The notes under the pieces were generated by a model, which was given only the letters and a program-made list of their open reading frames with translations, did not search any database and was not told the origin of the DNA. A stretch of 64,000 nucleotides of DNA, taken from the NCBI GenBank assembly GCA_036365515.1, contig CM070876.1, positions 134,557,394 through 134,621,393 on the forward strand, read 5' to 3'. Position numbers and translations under genes: made by a program. Below, piece by piece: positions 8,819 through 17,800 of this stretch (position 1 is its first letter; every line of letters begins with the position of its first letter). Source of the stretch: Torymus aiolomorphi. Lineage: Eukaryota > Arthropoda > Insecta > Hymenoptera > Torymidae.

Positions 8819-9060
8819 CGTAAAATCGAGAGCACTCTTGAAACTGTCCGTTAAATTCGTTGAACAATTGACGCATTCGTGGCCAGGGTGAACTGTGCTT
8901 AGAACCACTTAACGCTGTTATCGGGTACGTGTCACAGCACGCATTTCCTTCTCACGAAAATCTTTGTCGAGAGTACGTGATTGAAAACGCTAAACAATGG
9001 ACGCATTCATAACGACAATTATTGGAAACGCTTTCCACAGTCATTAGGTATAACCATAAA
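8597..9060 (+). repeat. Two diverged copies of a 263-bp direct repeat
   Basis: Copies start at 8597 and 8860. Each contains TTGAACAA..GACGCATT, then AGGGTGAA, then the well-kept TTAGAACCACTTAACG and GTTATCGGGTAC. They lie in the non-coding gap before the 9.4-kb gene and could be cis-regulatory or an element end. A third, weaker version of the ACGCATTCATAA word is at 9001. Confidence 0.6.
8779..8814. repeat. (CA)n microsatellite
   Basis: About 18 uninterrupted AC dinucleotides between the two 263-bp repeat copies. Confidence 0.95.
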
Positions 9061-9230
9061 CCTAATATTTTTCTCGCCACCTTTCCCCACCACCGGGTAC
9101 GTTGCGTCATACACGTGCTCTCATTGGCTGCACCGCCATCCCCCACTGTCGGCGTCCCCTACCACCTCTCGAGACGCACACCCAAACTAATAGCGCAACC
9201 GACGACGTTACGTCAGTCTAGTAGAACACG

Positions 9231-9319
9231 CAGCACCAGCAGCACCAGCAGCACCAGCAGTCAAATCAGCTGTAAAAGCACGCCTCAGTATTTCTTTACA
9301 CACACACACACACACACAA
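9231..9319. repeat. (CAGCAC)n and (CA)n simple repeats
   Basis: A CAGCAC hexamer is repeated at 9231-9260. After a 38-base gap a (CA)n run follows at 9297-9318. Confidence 0.9.
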
Positions 9320-9428
9320 AGTACACTCGTACAACGACATTGCTTCAGCCACGAGCATTAGTATTTCTTTTTTAAAACAAGTTTGTGACAGCTATTTTAA
9401 AATTAATCAAGACGATCTTCCGCAAAAC

Positions 9429-10262
9429 TTGCTTTTTAACACAAGTTACGCGCTCAATAAGTCTCACTCGAAATTTGCATACCTTGGATTGCAATATTAT
9501 GGTGGGCATTTCCGTACAGTGATTCAATTCGGTGGCGATACTTCGCCACGCAAATACATAACAATGGGAATCACCGCGTGGGAGGAATTCACCATGCATT
9601 TTCCTACAGTAATGTATCATTTGTACGGGCACAAGCAAGAGTTTACAAAAATCGACCTAACTGAGCACGAGATTAATTTGACTACCGCTTATAACTCGAG
9701 AGTACTGGGAATCAATCAGAAAAAGAAAACAGTGGAGCCTGTGTCATTACGGAGCCGGCGCCAGTATCAGCATGAGGCGCAAGATTGGGATACCAACGAC
9801 GGATTCTGCATCGATACAGAGTCAATCATCACGGCCGTCGACGCAGATGACAACGACGACGACGACGAGAGTGCACCGGCGCGAAAGAAGAGAAAAGTTG
9901 AGAGTCTTCCAAGTGTTGTGATCATGCGACGTACTTTTCTAATATTAAAAAGCATGCGCGAGTGTATAGAGTTTCGTCTTCGCGAGTTAGAGGATATGTC
10001 CACGTATGTTAATGTCATGTATGATGTAATGATAGACAGTTTGAAAATGCACGAGAACAGTCGCGAACTTGATAAATGTTTCGACGGGTCCACATTTCTT
10101 AAACTTTTCAACGATCACAAAGACGAATTAATATCTAATGTAAAAAACCGGATGATTTATTCAAACTTTGGTAATTCGAATGTGGATAGACTATTTGTAG
10201 AAATAAAATGTCTTTATTTACCGACACTAGAAAAAGATGTATACGAGGCTGTTAATAATTAA
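9429..10262 (+). CDS. Unknown acidic/NLS-bearing protein, probably spliced at its 5' end
   Basis: A 277-codon frame to TAA 10260-10262. It has no ATG until 9564, yet it is open upstream to a stop at 9273, and the extra part (around VCDSYFKINQDDLPQNLL) looks protein-like. The likeliest explanation is an exon beginning at a splice acceptor such as TTGCTTCAG ending at 9348. The middle has an acidic Asp-rich tract followed by ARKKRKV, a classical nuclear-localisation signal; the C-terminal half is helical and charged. I do not recognise a family. It may be a late Polinton gene or a separate gene. A poly(A) signal (AATAAA) lies at 10264-10269. Confidence 0.6.
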   Translation: MLFNTSYALNKSHSKFAYLGLQYYGGHFRTVIQFGGDTSPRKYITMGITAWEEFTMHFPTVMYHLYGHKQEFTKIDLTEHEINLTTAYNSRVLGINQKKKTVEPVSLRSRRQYQHEAQDWDTNDGFCIDTESIITAVDADDNDDDDESAPARKKRKVESLPSVVIMRRTFLILKSMRECIEFRLRELEDMSTYVNVMYDVMIDSLKMHENSRELDKCFDGSTFLKLFNDHKDELISNVKNRMIYSNFGNSNVDRLFVEIKCLYLPTLEKDVYEAVNN

Positions 10263-10364
10263 TCAATAAATACAAATTTTAATTGTATTGCCTTCTTCTT
10301 CATTATTTCATAGCCCCTACTCTTCCGCTCTATCCCCATCCACCACCAATCACTTGGCCTTACA

Positions 10365-10370
10365 TATAAG
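10365..10370 (+). promoter_or_regulatory. TATA box before a 54-aa ORF
   Basis: TATAAG at 10365-10370 in an otherwise C-rich stretch, 63 bases before ATG 10428. A start site would fall near 10396. No strong initiator is seen. Confidence 0.3.
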
Positions 10371-10427
10371 CTAATAGTAGCATCGGCGCGAGAGCAGAAG
10401 GGCTGCAACCTTCACAGAGCACACATC

Positions 10428-10592
10428 ATGGGTCCGCCATTTAGCAAGCAGACATCAGAGGATAAACAACCTCTCATCGATAAAGAAAAGAAAGATTATT
10501 CGTCGACGGATAAAGATTCATCGCGATATAAATCTTTTTCCACCAATACCAATTCCTTTCCCAAAAAACAAGGTTATTCACGATGTAATTAA
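10428..10592 (+). CDS. Small Ser/Lys-rich protein, 54 aa (hypothetical)
   Basis: ATG 10428 to TAA 10590-10592. The protein starts MGPPFSKQTSEDKQPLIDKE and is hydrophilic, rich in Ser, Asp and Lys. A TATA box lies 63 bases upstream. Gly2 with Ser6 recalls an N-myristoylation site, but Pro3 disfavours it. No family is recognised. Its placement on the same strand as, and close behind, the 9.4-10.3 kb gene is the main support. Confidence 0.4.
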   Translation: MGPPFSKQTSEDKQPLIDKEKKDYSSTDKDSSRYKSFSTNTNSFPKKQGYSRCN

Positions 10593-10748
10593 AACTTAAC
10601 ACAAAAACGGTCCTTTTCAGGGCCATAAACTCATTATTACGTATACAAAACTATTTCTTATACTTTGACCAGTTGGAACTCCCGCTGCGCAGTTCGACGG
10701 ACCAACGATGGAGTAGGGATGCTGACGCATACCTGCACCACACAAAGC

Positions 10749-10750
<2 letters not shown>

Positions 10751-10809
<59 letters not shown>

Positions 10810-10954
10810 GGTGTGTGGGGTGGGTGGGTGTGGGTGGGTGCGAGCGCCATCTCTCTCTCTCTGTGGGTGGGTGGATGTGGGTGTGTGGGTGGGTGTGGGT
10901 GGGTGTGCGTGGGAGGATGTGTGCGTGCGTACTCTCTCTCTCTCTCTCTCTCTA
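10751..10954. repeat. (CT)n and (GGGT)n/(GT)n microsatellite cluster
   Basis: CT dinucleotide runs at 10751-10802, about 10851-10862 and 10931-10953 alternate with GGGTG/TGGGTG-rich tracts (10803-10845 and 10863-10916). Reading frames across it are simple-sequence artefacts. Confidence 0.95.
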
Positions 10955-11248
10955 GTACATGGACTGGTATAGCGCGTATCATATTACACGGAGGTGTCAA
11001 GAGGGTATAACTGTTATGTAAACAGTAGCTAATTACCCATTGTTAATGGGTGGCTTGTTTTGCAAAACAGTAGCGGTTTTGAAAACAATAGCCCCATTGA
11101 CATGGGCCCTTGACATGAGTCATTAGCTACCGTGCAGCTACTGTTTACATTTCACTTAACTTAATGATCCCACCCGCGGCGCCGCCACGGGGTGCCCCCC
11201 TCGCCCCCTTGTAATATAATATGTCTCGCTATACCAGTCCATATACTA
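10953..11248. repeat. Inverted repeat at the truncated end of the retroelement
   Basis: The 22-bp arm at 10953-10974 (TAGTACATGGACTGGTATAG) matches 11227-11248 in inverse orientation. The right arm is part of the retroelement coding frame, so the left arm is a displaced inverted copy of it. Inside lies a smaller hairpin-forming sequence (GTAAACAGTAGCTAA at 11019 against GTAGCTACTGTTTAC near 11148), MITE-like, with two ATTG..ATGGG internal repeats. Confidence 0.6.
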
Positions 11249-11927
11249 CTTCTAACAATTTGGCTATGTTCCTAAATAACTGTGTCAAAATTTCTAAGGT
11301 ATCCCATAAGCTATTTTTACCTTTGCCCCTAAGCGGTAAAACAAAATACATTTTTTTATTGGCCTTAATGGTTTTAGGCTCTCCCGTTACTAAACTCTCG
11401 AAATGAGGAAGCTTCCCTAAATCCTTTAATTGCCTAGACCCGTCATCGAGTGGGTCTCCGTCAGTGCTTACAAAATAAAGGTAACTATCCTTCCTCATAA
11501 GCAGTTTCTCTCTACAATAGATTATATTGTCTTGAGGACCGACTGTTTTCGGCGCGATACTTTTTTCGTTGACCGAGTCCTCGTCCCCCAAAGTCATGTC
11601 GGGAAAGGGATCTTTAAACGCCGAGATGTTGTCGCGCCCGGATGCTTTCCCACACGCGAGCTCTCCTGACATAACCGTTTGCTCACTTTCCTCGGGCGCG
11701 AACGCAGAGACAGATGGCGAGGTTGGTCTGTGTAGCGTTTCTTTTTTATTGCTATCCGCAGCTTGTGGTACAAGAGACGCAGACGCCTCCTTATCTTCGA
11801 CAGGGGACGCGCATTCCTGAACCTTTTCGACCGCGGGGGCTACATTTCTTTTACGCGGCGCGAGAGCTTTAATGGCTTGCTTATACTTTTCACTGGCTTG
11901 GTGGCCCACACGCTTACGCGTGGTCAT
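11229..11927 (-). CDS. Ty3/Gypsy pol linker between RNase H and the (absent) integrase
   Basis: 232 residues from ATG 11927, starting MTTRKRVGHQASEKY. The first 120 residues are Pro/Ser/Glu-rich and disordered. The C-terminal part (LLMRKDSYLYFVSTDGDPLDDG, then a MYFVLPLRGKGK block) resembles the segment that precedes the integrase zinc finger in Gypsy-type Pol proteins. The integrase itself is not present. The ORF overlaps the RNase H frame by 14 bases in another frame, so one frame change separates them. Family assignment rests mainly on context. Confidence 0.5.
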   Translation of the reverse strand: MTTRKRVGHQASEKYKQAIKALAPRKRNVAPAVEKVQECASPVEDKEASASLVPQAADSNKKETLHRPTSPSVSAFAPEESEQTVMSGELACGKASGRDNISAFKDPFPDMTLGDEDSVNEKSIAPKTVGPQDNIIYCREKLLMRKDSYLYFVSTDGDPLDDGSRQLKDLGKLPHFESLVTGEPKTIKANKKMYFVLPLRGKGKNSLWDTLEILTQLFRNIAKLLEVVYGLV

Positions 11928-13453
11928 TGCAAGAAAGGTGGGCGCGCCGCCCCTCTCCCCTTATGCCGACTTGTGTAGCTACGCATACTTTTTCCGTAAT
12001 CGGGTTGCGCGAAAGTGCATCCGCGTTCAGATTTAATTCACCTTTCTTATAGAGTACGTCGAATTGATAGTCTAAAAGTTTTAAACGCCAACGCGTGACT
12101 CTAGATCCTGGATCATTATGATTATTCAACCAAACTAGCGGCCTGTGATCAGTAATTAAAGTGAATTTATTCCCGTATAAGTAAGGTCTGAATTGCGTAA
12201 TAGCGTACACGATTGCTAATGCTTCTTTTGGAAACGTACAATAATTCTTTTCTGCTTGATTAATCGCACGCGACACAAAGGCTATGGGACGATCTTTTCC
12301 AATTTCTCCTTGCGATAAAACTGCCCCGATCGCGTACCCACTAGCGTCGGTAGTTACTAAAAACTTTTCTTCGAAATGCGGGTGCGCTAAAACCGGTGGT
12401 TCGCATAACTTATCACGGAGAGTCTCAAATGCCGTTTGCGCGCTCTTATCCCAAACAAAAAGCTGTTCTTTTCTAAGAAGGTCTGTTAAAGGCTTGGCTA
12501 TCCGTGCAAATAAAGCGCCTATAATAACCAGCTAGTCCTAAAAATTGTTTAATATTTTTCTGATTTCTGGGCACTGGAAATTCTTTAACTGCTTTTAGTT
12601 TTTCCGGATCCGGGCGTAAACCGTCGCTGCTAATTATATGTCCCAAATAATTAATTTCCGGTTTAAGAAATTCACATTTTTCCGGTTGCAAAACTAAATT
12701 AGCATGGCGCAGTTTTTCAAATAATTTCTCGATTGTTTCTATGTGCTCGTTAAAAGTTTTAGAGTAGACGCAAATGTCATCAAAAAAATGAACCACGTTT
12801 TTCATACCAGCAATTACTTTAAGAACGAGTGACAAAAATACCGGTGCACTTGTTTTTAATCCAAAAGGTGATCTAACAAAATGAAATAAACCGAGCTCAC
12901 AAGAAAAAGCTGTTTTTTCTCTGTCCTCAGCTTTAATTTTAATTTGATGATAACCCGCGTATAAATCGAAAACTGAGAAAAATTTGGCATCACCGAGTTG
13001 ATCCAAAATATCCGCTATGTTCAGAACCGGATGATTGTAATCAGGTATAATAGCGTTTCACTTTCTAAAGTCTACTACTACCCGAAATTTTTTCTTACCG
13101 TCGGGTCCCGGTTTTTTGTCAACGCAGAACACCGGCGCCGAGTAGGCGCTTGTCGAAGGCTCGACGATGCCTTTCTCTAACATTTCTTTTACCTGCCTAT
13201 TGATCTCTTCTTTTAAAATAGGTGGGTGTCTAAATTGTTTAATTCTAATTGGAATATTTGTTGTTGTAGGTATCTCATGTTCAATTACATTAGTCGCGGG
13301 CATAATATCTCCTGCTAAATAGAATCGACCTGCAAATTTCACAAGGAGTGACTCAATTTCGGCCAATTGATTAGGTGACAAATGCTTAAGTCGTAAAAGC
13401 TTTCTTAATTTAGTCACCCTCTTATTTCCTAAAAGGAAAACCGTGTCTGACAT
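11914..13453 (-). pseudogene. pol: Ty3/Gypsy reverse transcriptase and RNase H
   Basis: The RT N-terminus lies at 13,453-13,058 and ends VVVDFRK before an in-frame TGA at 13,058-13,060. RT continues in the same frame with SVFDLYAGYHQI (motif A) and HFFDDICVYS (motif C aspartates, about 12,776-12,781). A frameshift at about 12,500-12,512 precedes the connection and RNase H, which contain FPKEALAIVYA, LITDHRPLVWL and NADALSR, the acidic positions of RNase H. Phe replaces the more common Tyr-Val of the YxDD box. These enzymes would copy element RNA into DNA. Two lesions disable this copy. Confidence 0.9.
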
Positions 13454-13934
13454 GGCACATAATTTGATAGTCGCGTGGCTCCCCTATTTTATGGCTCCGC
13501 CTTTCTACCCTAGTCTGGCTACCTAAGTGCGGAGGGTGCGGCCTATGCTTCCATACTGACCAGACTACTCCATTTATATTTCTTTTACTTTCATGCAGCA
13601 ATTGTCGTAAAGCACATAACATGTCAGAAGTCACCTCATTGTTAGTCACGCAATACTCTCTCATTTTCTTAAAAATAGGTATAGCGGTACAACAAATAAC
13701 AGACAAAGCGTTAGCGTATAAGCGTATTAACGAAGCGCATCTCGAATTTTGCAAGTAGGCTAGCTTTCCAAGCTTGACCTGCAGCCCCTCAATAAGGTGT
13801 GCCAGCTGAAAATCCTCTCGAACTAAAGCATAAGACAATGCGCTGGATAATTTATTATTTCCGCCCTTCTCAATATTGTCTACTAATTTTGCTAAAACTA
13901 TTTCTTTTAATCTTAGTTCTTTTATAAATTTCAT
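13422..13934 (-). CDS. Unrecognised ORF between protease and RT
   Basis: 170 codons from ATG 13934. The sequence is helical and Leu-rich (LIRLYANALSVICCTAIPIF), with a Cys pair and a C-terminal low-complexity part including HRPHPPHL. It overlaps the start of the RT frame. No retroelement domain is recognised, so it may be a lineage-specific spacer domain or an older insertion into the element. It has no visible stop, unlike its neighbours. Confidence 0.3.
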   Translation of the reverse strand: MKFIKELRLKEIVLAKLVDNIEKGGNNKLSSALSYALVREDFQLAHLIEGLQVKLGKLAYLQNSRCASLIRLYANALSVICCTAIPIFKKMREYCVTNNEVTSDMLCALRQLLHESKRNINGVVWSVWKHRPHPPHLGSQTRVERRSHKIGEPRDYQIMCHVRHGFPFRK

Positions 13935-15111
13935 GTTTGTATTTAATACACGTAAAAGTCCTTATTTTATTACAAACAACATTTACTTTTCCTCTATTTT
14001 TATTCAATGCAATTTTTGCTCTACAATTTATTATATTTAGCCTAACACTTTTCCCTTGAGTGCCGACACTCATACTATTTTTACAAGTTAAAATTTCCAA
14101 ATTTTCCTTATTTTCTACCACGATACATTTATTAACTTTACTTTCCAATTTAGTCAAATTTTTTACAAGAAGATCTTCACTAACTCTATTTTCCCAATTT
14201 TTATTTAAAAAACCCAAATACTGTTGAGGTACGCTATCTTTTAACGTTTCCTCTTTAAGTAAATTATTTCCAAATATAATTCTGTTCACTTTTTCTTTCA
14301 AACTTTTATTTTTTCTAAGCTTAGTTCTCAAATTTTGCTTTTTAGCTATTTTAACCAACCGGTTTTTAGTTTCACAATGCTTAACTTTCAAATCTTTATT
14401 TTTATCAATTTTTAAGTTTAAGCTTTTATTTTCACCAATTTCATTTTTCAATTCTCTAGTTTTTTCAAATTTCAAATTCAAATTTTTGTTTTTACAAATT
14501 TTATTTCTCCAATGGCTAGCTTCTTCAAAGTTCAAATTCAAATTTTTGCTTTTACCAATTTTATTTTCCGAATCACTAGTTTTTTCAAATTTCAAATTCA
14601 AATTTTCGTTTTTATCAATTCTATTTTTTAAATCAATTTTCTCCAAGACGTGCACGGTACAAATTTCAAATGGGGCAATACTTTTAAGCGAAGAAAGACA
14701 AACATCTGAAATAACTTTCTCATGCGAAGCAGGTAAATCGCTATAAACGTTCCGAGTGCTACACTCGCCTAAAACAACACTGGATTTGTCCGACCGAGCA
14801 GTTGCAACGGGATTTTTCGCGTGTCCGCGTCCGGAATTGCGCTCATCCCCCCACATCGTACCCTGCGTTACTTCCTTATGTCGTTCGGCTCGTGCCAAAC
14901 TTACACCCTCTTTGTTTATTGGCCGCGCGATATCTACACCACTCGTGCACCGTAAACTGATTACGTCAGAAGCGAGTTCCAAAAAATTTTCTTCATAATT
15001 AATTTTTGCCCCGTATTTTCTGAACATCTCGCTGCCGATTAATCCGTCCTCTTCAATAGGAAAATCGTCAGGAACCAAATGAAAATACAATGTTAAATCG
15101 CGGAAAATCAA
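13870..15111 (-). CDS. Protease C-terminus fused to a Lys/Asn-rich repeat domain (Ty3/Gypsy)
   Basis: 413 codons from ATG 15111. The first 50 residues (DGLIGSEMFRKYGAKINYEE) look like the C-terminal half of an aspartic protease, in a different frame from the active-site part upstream. The rest is an unusual Lys/Asn-rich region. Between about 14,401 and 14,640 it carries four 60-bp tandem repeats, giving 20-residue units around KNLNLKFEKT. Such an expansion is not typical of Gypsy pol. Charged repeats suggest a disordered or coiled-coil linker. It ends inside the 13.4-13.9 kb ORF. Confidence 0.5.
   Translation of the reverse strand: MIFRDLTLYFHLVPDDFPIEEDGLIGSEMFRKYGAKINYEENFLELASDVISLRCTSGVDIARPINKEGVSLARAERHKEVTQGTMWGDERNSGRGHAKNPVATARSDKSSVVLGECSTRNVYSDLPASHEKVISDVCLSSLKSIAPFEICTVHVLEKIDLKNRIDKNENLNLKFEKTSDSENKIGKSKNLNLNFEEASHWRNKICKNKNLNLKFEKTRELKNEIGENKSLNLKIDKNKDLKVKHCETKNRLVKIAKKQNLRTKLRKNKSLKEKVNRIIFGNNLLKEETLKDSVPQQYLGFLNKNWENRVSEDLLVKNLTKLESKVNKCIVVENKENLEILTCKNSMSVGTQGKSVRLNIINCRAKIALNKNRGKVNVVCNKIRTFTCIKYKHEIYKRTKIKRNSFSKISRQY
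14401..14640 (-). repeat. 60-bp tandem repeats (20-aa units) in the retroelement linker
   Basis: The word TTCAAATTCAAATTTT or its variants starts at 14,411 (diverged), 14,471, 14,531 and 14,591, exactly 60 bases apart, so the reading frame is kept. The translated unit is K-N-L-N-L-K-F-E-K-T plus ten variable residues. Confidence 0.85.
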
Positions 15112-15305
15112 GGGTATTTTCCCGCGCGAGTTAATCGGTTCCTTAGTTCAAGAATTTCGTTTTCAAAAACAATGGCTTTACTAGGGTTTTTACTAATTTT
15201 AAGCAAAGACGGGCCTGCTCCCGTATCTAACATTAATTTGACCGATACCTGATAATTTTCAAATGGCATTTCTATTACAGATGACTTACTATTTATACTC
15301 AACAA
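15108..15305 (-). pseudogene. Retroelement aspartic protease, active-site half
   Basis: 66 codons with LMLDTGAGPSLL, in which DTGA is the catalytic aspartate motif of retropepsins. The frame ends at 15,108 and the protease continues in another frame (from about 15,111), so a frameshift splits the domain near 15,110-15,120. The protease would cut the Gag-Pol polyprotein. Confidence 0.8.
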
Positions 15306-15325
15306 AATGGACTTTCGCGCAGATT

Positions 15326-15541
15326 TTAATTCTGATTTGTGTTTGATTGGTGTGGGCGCGCGCTTTCTGATTGCCCCCAGGTCGCGCCCTGTGCCGCGGG
15401 GCTGTTCGCGTTTCCCGCTTCACGTTGTAATTTTTCTCTATTCTTTCTTTCCAATACCTGGCATTCATTCTTCCAGTGTCCCTCTTTTTTACAATAATTG
15501 CAAAGTTTAACAAAATTATTGATTTGATTCGATTGTGCCAC
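15326..15541 (-). pseudogene. Second Gag zinc-knuckle segment
   Basis: Contains CNYCKKEGHWKNEC, a CX2CX4HX4C zinc knuckle, in the same frame as the main Gag C-terminus but separated from it by two in-frame stops (one at 15,713-15,715 and one just before this segment). Two knuckles in tandem are usual for nucleocapsid domains that package element RNA. Confidence 0.75.
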
Positions 15542-15712
15542 TGCGGGACTGTGCGATCCCTGACTGTATTAATTTTGTGAAACTTGGGGCGTGGCCGGCC
15601 GTGCGCTAGCCAATGGGTTCGCGGCTGGCACCGAGACGTGAGCCTGCGTAGCTACGGGCTGCGCCCATGTAGTCGGCTTTGTCGCCGATTGCTGTGTACC
15701 CGGGGGTAATAA

Positions 15713-17007
15713 TCATTTTAACGTCCAACAGTTTTTCGCGATATGATTTCTTTTGCCACAATATTGACAAATTTCTGTCGGTTTATTTTGAACAATCATA
15801 ACTTCAGCCGATTCTGCTTTCAGTTTGTTATTTTCTTGATTTAATTTACTTTTACGCGTTGGTTCGGTTTTCTCTAAATCTGTAACCTCACGCTCTATTT
15901 CTATCGCTTTTTCTAGGGCTTCCTGAAAAGTTGCGGCCACCCCCATGCGCCTATTAATTTCCCAATCCATACCGCGTACGAAAAATTTTAATTTGTCGGC
16001 CTCAACATGCTGTGTGAACCCCGCATCATCCCTTTTTTCTCTTTTTACGGCTTCTTTTAATTCTATTGCGATACGCCTAACTCTGTTTTCAAATGTTATA
16101 ATGTTTTCTTTTTCTCTTTGTCTGGCCGCGGCTAATCCCCCCATCAAGGTGTGATGTGTTTTATACGATCCGAAATTTGTCTCAAAATATTTAACTAGAT
16201 CCGTCATATTAAAAAAAACTATTTCCTCCATTGACTTTGCTGCTTCACCAGTTAGCCGTCGTCTAATTAATTTTACCAGGTCGGCTTCGTTTGCTGCCGG
16301 AATCATGCTAACGGCTTCTCTTAAACTGAATAAAAAGGTACTAAGTGGAATATTACTACCGTCAAATTTTGGTATGCAGTCTAGTGCATCTTTAATCGAC
16401 AAATTTTTTAACGGAGTTAAAGTTGCATTTGGACGAAAAGAATTCATTGTCGTTGGCAGTGTTGTTCTAACATTAGCAACTAAAGGCGTACTATGCCCCC
16501 TTCCCCTGCTACGTGCGAAGTATAATTTGCCGAATTTAATAAGTTTGCATCAAAATTCACTTTATTTTGTGTATTATCCCCGTCTGCTGCGTTTAATACC
16601 GTTTTATACTGCGTAGCTTCACCGTCTTCCGTTAATTCTTGATCGGATTTGATTAGAGCCGGAAGTTTTTCGGTAATCAAATGTTTATCTACGCTCGAAA
16701 TTGCTTCCATAATTTCAATAACACTAATATTGTGTTGCATAAATTCGCGTAAAATGTCTATCATGATTTTATCTTGACAAATTTTTTCAACTAATGCCCT
16801 ATCCGCGGTTTCTGCGAGAGATAACTGCAACTTCTTAACATCCCGAATTCTTTCCGGATTAACTTCCGATGCCGATTGATATCTAGCCCTGAGCACTGCT
16901 ACTAACTCATTGAGCGTAACTAACTTAGGTTCCTCTAAACTAAGATATTTTCGCAAAATCTCCGTTGCTTCTGAATTCCTAGCGACCGCACCGTTTGAAG
17001 CTGCCAT
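15713..17007 (-). pseudogene. gag: Ty3/Gypsy Gag, split by a frameshift
   Basis: The N-terminal half runs from ATG 17007 to a stop at 16,480. The C-terminal half, from about 16,500 down to TGA at 15,713, is in another frame, and the switch falls near a G-rich stretch at about 16,497-16,505. The C-terminal part has a capsid-like helical region (FDGSNIPLSTFLFSLREAV) and ends with CQYCGKRNHIAKNC, a CX2CX4HX4C knuckle. Gag would form the particle shell. Start 17007 is supported by the typical MAASNG head just inside the candidate LTR and leader. Confidence 0.75.
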
Positions 17008-17143
17008 TCCAATAATTTATTTATATTTTTCTTTTGACGCAAGAAACGAAGAGAAAAAGAAAATTTTTATAACTGTGGTATGTATGTATATAAAAAAAAA
17101 TTTTTCACTATTTTCACTTTTATCCCGGAGGTGGGCTCGCAAT

Positions 17144-17555
17144 TGTAACGTCCGTGTTACAATGTCACGAAAACGGTAAAGTAAGCGCGATAAATGTTCC
17201 AGTTTCGGTTTACGCCTACACGTAATAACCACGGGAGTAGGAACGCGTGAAAATAGCTAATCGGACTACCAAAATAAACAATGCTAATGCGCGAAATTCA
17301 TTAAGCGGCAAACGTCAGCGTCAGCGAACAATTAGAGAGACAGAAAAAAGATAAAGGATAGCGGTCTACAGAGTTACTTACTTTGGGGCGGTTGCGGTTA
17401 TCTCGTTCTCTCAGTTAGCCCTCGGCAGTCTCAGGACCCAAGCGCAGCGGGCGATTCAAATAGCAGAAGGACAGGATTGTGTAAATAAAGTAACACTCAA
17501 AAATGCAATTATGTGATGTTTATTAATTGCATAAAGTTACGTTAAAACTGTTACA
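17144..17555 (-). repeat. Candidate 5' LTR of the Ty3/Gypsy element
   Basis: The block is bounded by TGTAACG at 17,144 and TGTTACA at 17,549-17,555, which are inverted repeats of the TGT...ACA LTR type. It sits just upstream of gag on the - strand, with a leader of about 135 bases. No second copy is available to confirm the borders, and I could not match a primer-binding site to a tRNA. Confidence 0.35.
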
Positions 17556-17612
17556 CACTGATTGTAGTCGAGATATAATATCAACAATTATTCGCGAGAC
17601 TACAATCAGAGA
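17556..17612. repeat. Hairpin beside the LTR
   Basis: CTGATTGTAGTC near 17,558 pairs with GACTACAATCAG near 17,609 around an AT-rich loop. Confidence 0.5.
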
Positions 17613-17620
17613 AGCTTGAC

Positions 17621-17800
17621 AAATATTTTAAGTTAATTCCACATGAAAATATTCTAAGTCAATTATACTTGAAATTATTCTAAGTAAATTCTACTCGCAA
17701 TTATTCTAAGTAAATTCTGCTCGAAAATATTCTAAGTTAATTCTGCTCGAAAATATTCTAAGTCAGAATACAAAATGTTGGAAATTATTCTAAGTCCAAT
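17621..17800 (+). repeat. 26-bp tandem repeats
   Basis: ATTCTAAGT recurs at 17,651, 17,677, 17,703, 17,729 and 17,755, exactly 26 bases apart, with diverged copies at 17,625 and 17,787. Spacer words alternate between AATTCTGCTCGAAAAT and AATTCTACTCGCAATT types. Confidence 0.85.

Larger units (their letters stand above)
11221..17555 (-). mobile_element. Degraded Ty3/Gypsy LTR retroelement, integrase and 3' LTR missing
   Basis: On the - strand, from high to low coordinates: candidate LTR (17,144-17,555), gag, zinc knuckles, protease, a long linker, RT, RNase H and a pre-integrase linker. This is Ty3/Gypsy order. The sequence ends near 11,221 before any integrase core, and no second LTR is found, so the copy is truncated. 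At least three stops and several frameshifts make it non-coding as a whole. Confidence 0.85.

Noticed and set aside
10617..11010. Frames of 67-127 codons over the CT/GT microsatellites
   Set aside because: They consist of Ser-Leu or Arg-Glu and Gly-Val simple repeats on opposite strands.
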